Positions 13,201 to 24,681 of a stretch of DNA of 64,000 nt are shown piece by piece; position 1 is the first letter of the stretch; every line of letters begins with the position of its first letter. A program made the translations under genes and the position numbers. Location: NCBI GenBank assembly GCA_033675545.1, contig JAWDGP010000459.1, forward strand, positions 353,501 through 417,500. The letters are read 5' to 3'. This stretch comes from Elysia crispata. Lineage: Eukaryota; Mollusca; Gastropoda; Plakobranchidae. The notes beneath the pieces are model-generated. The model saw only the letters and a list, made by a program, of their open reading frames with translations, searched no databases and was not told where the DNA came from.

Positions 13201-16200
13201 GTTCAATGAAAGTCGATGGATCAGACAGATATGGCCTGCTCGTCGGTTGTACTATAAGCATCTGATTTATAGCCTGATGCTGTCAGGCTAAAGATTAGAG
13301 CTTCATCATCGCTTTGGCTAAGCCATGATTCAATCAAAAATATATCAGCATTTGAACGATAGATTAGATCATTAAGTATAGGATGACAGTTTTTTTCTCT
13401 TCTTGAATGGGTGTTGAAAAGTAGCAGTTTAAAAGGAGGAGATTGATTGATGGCAAGTTTATTTTGTACTGATTTATAGCTTTTTCTGGTAGTTTCAAAG
13501 GGAGCATTGGAGATGGCTGATGAACAAAAGTATAGAGAGGAAAAACGTTTTTGTTCATCTCCTCTTAAATATTTTTGTTTTGCCTCACAATCACAATTTA
13601 GATTTTTTTACTCAAACAGATACAACTGAATTAACGACTTCGGTATGCTCAGAGATTATTGTAAACACTACTAAGTTGGTTGCCTATCAAGGTTTATTGT
13701 AACGAAGTTGATAATTGTCTAAGTTATCTGAAAAAATTAAGATTTTCCAGTTTACAACTTGTGGTTGGCTACCAATGTTAAATACTTCAGTCAGATTGCA
13801 TCTATTGCGAAAACTGTTATTGTGTATTTAATTGCCAGCTTGGGGGCTTTGAAGCTACTGGCAGATAATCAAATCTGATGAGGTGTCTTTCACAACTCTT
13901 TCTCAGGGTAAAGAAGTACAGGCGGATGAGGCAAGGAGACGTTTAGGTGAAAACAGTAAGAGTGACCATATTATGCTCATCAATGCATTCCAGGTAAGAA
14001 ATATCTTATTTAATTTTATCCTCTTCAATTATTATAGAGCACTTAAACAAATACTTTTTCGCCTATAATGCATCAGCTTTTGCTATTTACACTCATTAGT
14101 CCTTTTTAAAACATTCTCATTTCTCTAAAACTACTTTGCTGATCGTGTAGAAAAATTTAAAGGATCAGCTGTCTCATTTTGGCAATAGACTTTTTAAAAT
14201 TGCTTAAATTTTTTAATTCATATGTGGGATGGTCTGTCTTTTCTAGATCTAAAACAATATGGCAAGTCTTCAGATATTTACACTGTTTTGCAACTGAGGA
14301 CTTTTTAGTTTTAATTTTTAAATATATCAAAGTTGGAGCTATTGTGAAAGAGTGTTTTAGTTTATTGATTTTTTTAGGGGGAACAGTAGACAGTTCATAC
14401 GGTGTTCCAATATTAGTTTCCATGTCGTTTTATTTTCCCAGGGTTGGGAGACTAGTCTGGAATATGGTGATAGTCATAACTATTGCTGGCAGAATTTCCT
14501 CTCTCAAAACACATTAAAGGTAAGTAGTATTGGCATGGCGCAATATAAGAAAGCCATAGGTTAACTGCTTTCCTTTTTATTCATATAATTGTTTGTATGT
14601 GTGAGAGAGTTCTTAGGATAATTGATTGTATGTGTGAGTGAGTTCTTCTCTCCTAAGTCTCTCTGTTGCTCCATGTTGTGCACCATGTTTTCTCTGTCCC
14701 CCCCCCCCCTCTCTCTCTCTCTCTCTCTGAGAATTATAAGTGATGACTTTCAATTTAATTTGATATACCATACTTTAAATTAATTTTGATAAAATAGTGA
14801 AACTCAGAGGGCAAAAAATACTTGATAGAAAAAACTGCAAGCCTTTTAAAATAACAGCTGGAATTATGTCATGCATATCAAAAGTTGCTGCCTTACACCT
14901 CCCAGCTAATAATATTAGACCTTTAATGAAGCTATAACACACACACCAAAAAAAAAAAAAAAGAAAGTAAAAACAAAAATTTTGACTTCAGATTTAGACT
15001 GGACAGTCATGTTATTTGTTTTTATAAGATGAGGCCTCTGACCTCCTTTTTGGAATGTCAGGGTGTAAGGGGAAAAAAAAAGGGTGGGGGGGGGGGTAGT
15101 TAACTAGTTTAGAAAAACCTTTTTTTCATTAGATCTAGTTGTTACAAAATTTAAAATGTCTTTGGTTACTTCAAGAGCAAGAAAGAGTCTATGATCATCA
15201 TATGAGGCAATAATAGATATTGATGTGTGTGTTTTTCTGGAAGGGGGAGGGGGTCAAAAACTAGAGAAGACTGGTGATCTTTCAATCCATCTGTGATTTT
15301 GGATTTATAACATTTTTTTCTATGAGCTTTACAGTACATGAGATACCTCAATAAATTAGCCCCTAACTGAGTTTTTTTTTCCTTTTCTTAGATGTTGAGA
15401 GATATGAAGGGACAACTGGCAGAACTTCTCTACAACATTGGCTTTGTTGCCTCCAAAAATCTCAAAGATCAGGCATCAAACATCAATAGTGGTATGTTAG
15501 ATGAATTATGAATCAACAAAGAAGAATATCAAATCTTTTCAAATTTTATTGCGTTATGAAAAAATTATATAGATATTTCAGTAGGAAGGAAAGACATGCC
15601 CGCCATCTCTCTGAAATTTTTATCTGGATGATCTGAAGTGTTGGTTCAACTTCTTCGCCAAATGGTGAAAATAGTCTTCTTCTATGGCTTAATAATATTT
15701 CTGCTATTATTATATTCTAGAGTTGCCTCAAAATGTCTGTAGTTAAAATTCATAACAACTAAGAAGAGTAGGTGCTATTATGGATTTCACATGTGTTAAG
15801 TCATTGTGTGCCAAGTAAGCACTCATGTTCATAGTCTTTTTAGCACTGCTTTGAACATTATGAACGTGTTTTTTTTTTTCATTTCAGGAAATTTGAGAAT
15901 ATTTTGATACCAATGGTTTTAATCTTAGCTGACTTCATAAGGCTTTATAGTATCTTAATCATTGATTGAGATATCTCTAATTCATAAGAAGACCTAGGCC
16001 AATGAACCTATATTTGGTCACAATAGTAAAAGAAGAACACCTTTTTCTATGGTCTGGAGTCAGAACTATATAGAGCTGGAGTTTTCAGTAATGCTCAACA
16101 GTGTTTAGAACATGGCTTTGAGTGAAAATGAATGAAAATTTGTCTTTTGTGGGGTTGGACCCTTGATATATAGTTGCGTCAGCAACAGTCACTTTGCTAT

Positions 16201-19200
16201 TAATAGAGAGCAAAGAGTATACCACTACTCTTCCTGAGATTGAGAAGAGAATTTCATGGCAAAAGTAGTAACTTAGCTTCACTGAATGAATAGAATAGGA
16301 AGATCTGAATGACCACTAAGGTAAGTATCGAATCCGGAAATACCAACACCTGTCATTGGACGCACAAGTATCTAGGAACGAAGGATAGCGATATATGTCT
16401 TGTAGTTATTATAGTTTTAGTAAGTGCTAGCAGTGTTTAGAAAAAGGCTTTGAGTGAAAAGGATTGGAAGAAATGCTTGTCTTTTATCAGAAGCTAAAGC
16501 CTAGCATTCCTAATTTTTTTTTTGTATTGAATAGAGCAAACAATGTCAGCAATGTCTCTGATGTTTAAATTTGGGTGAGTTCAAATTATTCAGACCACAA
16601 CTAGAGTGACATAATCAATACTGTTTGTTTGGCATTAAGCAATACTTACACTGTATCTATCTAAGGTTAAATAGTTAGGGAATATGCTGAACATACATGG
16701 TGCTGTCTCCTAAACTCTTACAATTATAAGTGTCTTTGACTGCTTCTGAAAATTTGTCTCTTGCAAGTTTTTCAGCAGTTCTGGATTTTACTCGCCAGAA
16801 TGGAACTAAATCACCAAACTCTTCTTTAATATGCCTCAATTTACTTAAGTGGTTCAAGAAACAGTATTACTGAAGAAGCAGTCCCCTCCTCGTATACCAG
16901 TGTTGGTTCACGTATGAATGATTTCTGTTTATTGAATTGCATCTCAAATCTGTTAAATTTGGAACAATATCATATTCTAGCTCATTCGCCACTAGTAAGC
17001 AGTGCTTGACGTAAATGGTCCTTATGTTTTTGCAGCGTACTTTCACTTGAGATAGATAAATGAATACAGTGGAGACCACTTAAGCCAATGCTGCTTAGGT
17101 CAATTTTCAGTGAAGTTGATTTTTTTGTTTAGTCCATATCCCTTTTTTTTGGTAGTTTATATACCGGGTAAGCCCATATCCATGGCTTGATTTTCAGATG
17201 AGTCAATCTTTTTTGGGGTAATGAAAAAAAATTGTTTTCACTTCTTTTAGCCAATACAAACAAGCTTTCCCTCTTTTTTTTAATTTAATTCCTTATTAAG
17301 TTTTGCATGCATTGTATTTGTAGGTTAGATCTATCTTGTCTGTCAAGGGTGGTTGAACACTGCTCACCCAGTCAATCTCTCCTCAGCTGTTGTGCTTGGT
17401 CTAGAATCGGTGTTAGTACTCAGATTTCCATTTTTTGCGCATCATATTTGTAGGCTAGATCTGCTTCTGTTTGATCGAACACTGTTCTCTATTCCCAACT
17501 CTTCTTGGCTTTTGGACTAGGTCTAGAACAGTCGGTGTTTTTCCTCAGATTTACTTTTTGTGTTGCATTGTGTTTGTAGGCTAGATATGCTTCCTCTGTG
17601 AGGTGTGATTCGGGGATTGAGCAATGCCCACTCATTTTTCCATAGCTATAAAGCTAGGGCTAGGACATTTCACGGGGCAATTTACAGTTGAGTCCAAATA
17701 ATTCGAATTCAGATTGTTAAAATTCTTGGATATTTTGAAGTCGTTTAATTTTTCTGAATATTTCTCTATTTAAGCTTTATTAAAAAATATCGGTTAGTTC
17801 AAATTTTGAAATAAGGATCCAGTTAATTCAAAGCAATTTTGGCGTGATTTTTTTATTCTGACTCAGTGAAAGCACTTTTCCAGGCTTGTAAAACAAAGTA
17901 CATGTAGTGCTATGCTCTGTGCTGCAAGTGATTCTGGTGTGTGTATGTGTGTGTGTGTGTTTGCCCATCTACGTTACAGGCAAGAGTCTGCAATAAGGCT
18001 ACAAGAGAGGAAGGGGTTAGCCCCCCCTGCACACATGTATGTTATTTCTGATCTGTCATCCTCATTTTTTTTTAAACTCTCTTTCTCTATGTATTCTTAT
18101 AATTCGAATTTCGGATAACTCAAAGTCCTTTTTTTTATCCGAATGACTTCAAAATAAGCGGACTTGACTGTATATGAAATCTCAAGCAAGAATACACTTC
18201 ATTGCAATCCAACAGCAAGATAGGCCTAGCATCAAAACCAGATTGATTTCTCAATACCAATTCTTTATTGAAAGTGAAATGAACTGGAAAAACTTGGTAC
18301 CAATGACAGACAGGAAACTTATATATTAGTAATGACTTTAATGCTCAAACGGATAATAGAACCAACTGGACAACAGTGAAGAACAAAGATTAAGCCGAAA
18401 CAGGCAACAATAAAAAGAAAGGAGCCGAACAAAATTTTAATTAGCCAAAACAAACACATAAAGTTAATAGTCTGCTTATAGTGGCATGTTATAAATTTAC
18501 GATCCTTTATTCTTTTACAGAAGAGATAACTCCATGATTTATTTAACTCGATTTTTCACACAAGTTGATCTTATTATTCATGTCCCCTGAAGATAGAGTT
18601 AAGCAATGTTGCCTGTATATTGAAGATTATTACAATTGACATGGTATTGTTTCATGAGCAAAATATTCTTTAAAGTGTACCTATCTTTTCACTTGCTGTA
18701 TTTCTCAAAATGAAATTGGTAGCAAGTTGCTATAACTCCTCCGCTTTTAAACATCTTTAACTTATATTTATATTACCTTGTTTAGGCACCACCCATGGTT
18801 AAGTTCATTCATGGTTTTTCAACAAAAAATATTTTGCATTATATTCCAATCACTGAATAAGATGAGCTTCTGGAAAGCTTTATTGGCAACGAGGAAAATT
18901 GGAGGGAGATGCTGTTCAGCAATTTCCTTTTAAAATCCTTTATCAATAGATGATTGTTTCATATACAAGCCTTAAACATGTTTTCTTACTATAAATTATT
19001 ATCATTAATGTTTCATGTATAATCTGAATGAGTTAGATTACAATATAAATTGATCACTTGTTCATTAGTATTGCTGTCACTTAATAATATTATCTTTTTG
19101 TTGCCTGCACAATCAAATAATCTGATACTTATGTGGTTTATTAGGCAATTGGAGTATGATCCGTGCTGTGTTATGTGCTGGACTCTATCCTAATGTGGCC

Positions 19201-20189
19201 CAAGTGACAAAAGTACCAAAACATCCTGGTGCATCGAAAAACAACAGAGCCTGGAGGTTTGATATGAAACATGTTATTTGTGATTAGTAGTTTTTTTTTA
19301 CATTGTAATGATCAAAATTATAATAGGGAAAAAATGAGAATTAAAGATTTTGTAAAAAAAACTTTTGAGTTGTGCTTTGAATTAGTTGGGCACGGATTCT
19401 TGGTATTGTTTTTTCATATATGTTCAGGAAAGGTGTAGGCAAACATTCAAGTACAATTACATTTAATAAATCCATTTACTTGTTTGTTGCAATCTTTATT
19501 ATCGTATTGAGAGATATATGGGCATACTCGATCTAAAGTTAAAAAAAGAAAAGAAAGAAAATCAAAACTGATGTTTTGTTGTTGAAGCATTTAATATTTT
19601 CTGAACATCTTTCCTTTATGTGGACAATACCTTTAGAAAGATTTGCCCCTACTTATGCTTGCCCAGCTCCTCCATTTCACCTAACCCTCACCTTTTCCTT
19701 GTCACCGTATTCCCCTTCTACTCACTCTTCATCACAAGAAAATTATTCTCCTCCACCTGGCACATGGTGCAAGATCATCAGCTAGCTGGAGGACCTGTCC
19801 AGATGATTTATTGTTTTCTTTATATTTTACATTTTAGTTTGAATTGTACATGAGGTTTGGTAACCACTTTCCTTTCTGCTGGCACATAATTCAGTAACTG
19901 CTGAAAATGTGCTGTTTGCCCAAAAAATGTTTCTAAATCTTCTTTTAAATATGGAGAGGGTTTAAAATGACCCAATAATATACTTCAATTATACAAAATT
20001 AGCTAGATCTAACTTTTCTTATTAAATTCAGAGACTGTTTTCTTGCTATTCTCTGCGACATCGAGATGTAAAATCATTGAATTAGAAATGCTGTGCAACT
20101 GCAGTACAAATTTTGTTCCAAAGAAATAGTATGACACAATAGCAGTCTCTATATTTTGTCAAGGTTTCATGACTTGTAGAATTTTTTTT

Positions 20190-20230
<41 letters not shown>

Positions 20231-23200
20231 GTTTGTTTTTTTGGGTTTTTTTTTTTTGTTTTTGTTTTTTGTTTGTTTGTTTTGTTGGTTTTTTTTTGGG
20301 GGGGAGGGTTCACTTTTCCCTTTTTACTTAAATATTTCTAAGTATTTTTTTTAAAGGCGTAACCCTTCTAATACCATTTATGTATCTTCACATCACACAC
20401 CTGACTACCACTCAGCACCATATGCATATTTTTTGCTACACTATCATGGACCCTGATATCGTGACCATCGGATATTTTACAGATTTGGCACGCTCAATTT
20501 TGGTCTTTATGTTCAGTAAAATAAAGTCAGACTATAAATTGTACAAATCTTCTGCAGTGGAGGCAATACAAGCTAAGATCAATAAGTTCACTAGGAGGTG
20601 ATTAGGGGTATCTCTGGGTCTCACACATGTTGTAAAGCAAAGCTGAGACACCCACTAAAATCCATCTTGGAAGAATATAACTGTGGCACAGCCAATCTAC
20701 TTTCTATGTTAGAGGATTCTGAGGACCTGATTGTGAGGACAGTACTACTGACCATAAAGATGGGTAAGAAATGGAAAGTTGTCGAAGCCGTAGACCAAGT
20801 CAAAGCGTGCCTTAAGATTAAAGAAGTGATGGCGCAAACTCAAACTGACCACAAAGGGCTGGGGCTATCTACAGCAAAGTGGTGTTCAAATGCAGGAGGA
20901 AAAGAGATATAAATATGGTCGTCAATGAGTGACGGTTGTATGAAGATTCCAGAAGGGTCTAGAAAGCAGTCTAGCCATTGCAACAGTGACAATGGACTAA
21001 TTGGGAGTCAATGCCCTTTAGAAATCCTTCACATGAAATGACATCTGGCACATGGCGCCACTTCAGATCAGAGTACGACCACCTGTCTTCCAACGCAAAT
21101 CTGGCACGGTGGAGAAAGAAAGATAACCCCACTTGTCTACTAGGCCAAGGCAAACAGACCACAGAGTATGTCTTGAGCTCTTGCAAAATTGCCCCCTCAA
21201 GGGGACGATACACATTGAGGCATAATAGAGCCCTTCAGGAACTTGCAGCAATCATAAGCACGGCTAAAGGAGAGACTGTGCTCTGTAAAACCAATAAATA
21301 CATTATTATTCACAACAGAAGGAGGCTGTAAGTCATGGTATGGAATGTCAGTTTGACAACAAATTAGAGAAAATGCCTCTTTGACGATTGTGATGACTGG
21401 GACGTTTCATCAGACCTTCCAGAATGAGACAGACATCCCAGTATACTGAAGAAACGAGACTAAGGCCTGATATCATGATCCATTCAGCTTCTGCTTAACA
21501 GCTGATCATGGTGGAGCTAACATTTCCATACGAGAACAGACTGGCCACATCTACAAACGGGAGAAGTACCTGAGCTTGACCAAAAAGCTAGAAGATGCTG
21601 CCTACAAAGCTTTGGTGAAGCCCATTGGTATTGATGTCAGGGGATTCATAGGGTCATCAGTCTAGAACCTTTTTACCTAACTCTTAATATGTGGCAACAA
21701 AAGAACAAAATCTCCAAAGTTACTGGCTGAAAAAGCATAAAACAGTTCCTGGTGGATCTAGAGAAATGAGAGGTTCCTTCATAATAATAAAAAAATGCTC
21801 TAACAATGGTGAGATCAGCGTGCGAAGTGATATAGCTCCTGGATCAACAATCTTTAAAAAGGTGAGAGTGTGGGTTCGAATCTCGGCGCTGAGCAAAAAA
21901 AAAGTTATCCACTCAATCTGCACTATTGTTTCACTCCATATACAGCAACATATAAGCTAGTTATATTTAGCAAATTTAATAACTTTAAGGGGGGGTGGGA
22001 GGTGGTGGTGGTGTTTTGTTAGACCTCTTAAGTGGGTTTTCCAAAAAATTGCAAGTTTCTTAGCTAATGACCTATCTTTAGAGTCATGCTTACCTTAGCT
22101 CTTTTCCCCTTTTACTTGATTATCTTTGATTGTTAGTTTTGGAATTGGAGGTTTATCTAGAACTAGATCTATTGTAGATGTTTTGGGAGGCTTTGGGCAA
22201 GTATTTCAGTTCATTATCTGAGTCTTAATAGATTTCCTTCTGAGATTTACTTGATCTTCAGTTTATGGCTTGAAAAATATTAGTTCTTCCTTGGTTTTTT
22301 TTTTATACTTCAAAGCACGTTTATCACACGCATCCAAGTTTCAGTCATCACAATTTTTTTTTTAGTTTCAGTGACTGTAGAGTACGTACCCCTCTGGGAT
22401 CACTTACTTAAAAATTAATGGCCATATCATGTTAAGATATGAGATGAATCTAAATGAAAAATTTGGAAGTGTTAAGGTTCCCATTCATACTGAGTAGGCT
22501 CAAGGCATAGCACAAGGTAATGTTATAGGTAATGCACTTTTGATGCACAGACTTGTGACTTAGTGTCCCTGGTCTCTCATACTCTTTCCACATTCTGGTA
22601 TGAGAAATTTGACCATTTGGTAAAGGGTGGACATGGATTGGCCTGAAAGAAAGCAATGTCTTAGGTTATACACTCTACTTTGGTCATATGTTTTGATTTA
22701 TTTAGTAGACATCATTGTGTTGCACCCTGTCCCCTTCAAAGATATTTCAAGCCTATTAAGCGCAAACCTTTGTGTGAACAATGCCCAAACCTAAAGTCAG
22801 ATGCCTTACCACAAGGTCACAAGTGTAAGTTTCATACTTTATCATTACCTCTTCTTAATGCTCACAACTGATTACTAATTTTTTTTTTACTTTTTTTCAT
22901 CTCTTCTTTTCCTTTTGCTCCATTAGTGGCGTAAAGATGTCTGTGAAGGGCGACAGGAAAGTTTTGGTTCATCCCAAGTCAGTTAACTTTTCCCAATCTT
23001 TCTTTGAGAGCAAGTGGATGGTATTCTACCACAAGTTAAAGACTTCTAAGGTAAGGAAGGTAGAAGGAGTTCATTTAATTGAAACAACATGATAGCTCTT
23101 CATCTTTGAAAACGCATGAAAAGGGTCTTTAAAATCTAGAGCTGCTTGAAATACATTTATTTCTACCTATCATTACCAGAATTATCAAACAAGTTTTGTT

Positions 23201-24626
23201 TCACTTCAACTTTTTAAAAGGAGTTTTTGGCCTATAATTTTCTCAAAGAATGATATATAACATGTACATAGGACAACTTTTTTACTTTACATCCCTTGAA
23301 CTTGCTGTTCAACTAGTGATCTAAAAATGCTTTAATCTTTTTCCTCTCTGTATACATCTCATCATTAGATCAATTTATTCTGGCCTTGGCATTTTGGATT
23401 AAAAAAAAAAAAAACTATCGTAAGGCATGCTTATTGATTAAAGAATAAAAATACTTTTCCATTGGTCTAGATGTGCAAAAAATGTAAAGAAATTTGATCC
23501 AGATTTTTTTTTTAATTAGGCATTAAATTGTGATTAAATGAACTAGTTGGAAGGGTTTGAAGATAATTAAGCGTGAGGACAAGCAATCTCCTTCTTACGT
23601 TGAGTGATGTAATAATTTAAAAAATATTTTAATTGCACTTGGTAAAATCATATACACTGTACTTACTCTGCTGTACTTACTCTGGAGGCTTTCCGTATTG
23701 TCTTAACTTGTTTTGAAAATACCTTTCAGAGGTATTTTAACATCTTTTTGTGACACAGAACTCTTCTGAATGGGTCTATCGGCCATCCTGTCTTTTCACT
23801 ACTTTTAGTACTGGTATCGGAGGTTCAGTCAAACCAACTCCTTGTTGGCCAAACTTTTTTATCTTATCAACATTTTGAAGGCAACTCAAATGTTAGTGTG
23901 GGAGCGATCAGCTTGTAATGGACAGGCTCTTTCAAACAATGATCAAATTTTAAAGAAAACGAGCGTAGATCTAAATTTGTCAAATATGTATGAGTAAGAC
24001 TTTAATTTAAAACCCAAGACCTGAACTTATACAATCTTTGTATGTGTGGTCTTCCTTTTTGTAGTAGATTCGGCCCATAAGGGTTTTTTCCTTATGTAAC
24101 TATAAGTTAATTCGAGACAGGTTACTCTTCATTACGGTTTTGCAAAGGCCTTAGACATAAATGGTCTCTTCATGGACTTCGACAACGTTAGATCTGCTGA
24201 TACCAAAAACATGCCATGAAAGGACCAACTACAGGTATTCCAGGATTTGTCATGAAAATATCATTTTCAGTTGCCTATTCTGAATTTCTTTTTTCTATGT
24301 TTATTGTTCTAAAAAATTTAAAAAATAAATTCCCTAAGTCTATAAAAAAAAAATTGTACACTAATTACTTTTTTTTAGCTGTTCTTGTACTTTTAGGGAG
24401 TGTAGTCCAGCTGCATGATAAGGTGTCCTCCTTTCCACTTGTCTAGGACAAACGGTGGAAATAACGAGTAAAGCTAAAATAAATTTTTGTATCAGCTGTA
24501 GTTGATTGTCCCTCACTATTTGTGTATCTTCTTTGTGCTCTTTTTCTAGGTGTATGTCCATGATAGCACAATGGTATCTCCTTACCCTCTACTGTTCTTT
24601 GGCGGGGAGATCAAGATCTTAAAGGT

Positions 24627-24681
<55 letters not shown>

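Noticed and set aside
16675-17079. Two minus-strand open frames that could be a transposase remnant
   Set aside because: They show no catalytic or DNA-binding motif, and only one possible terminus (about 17069) was seen.
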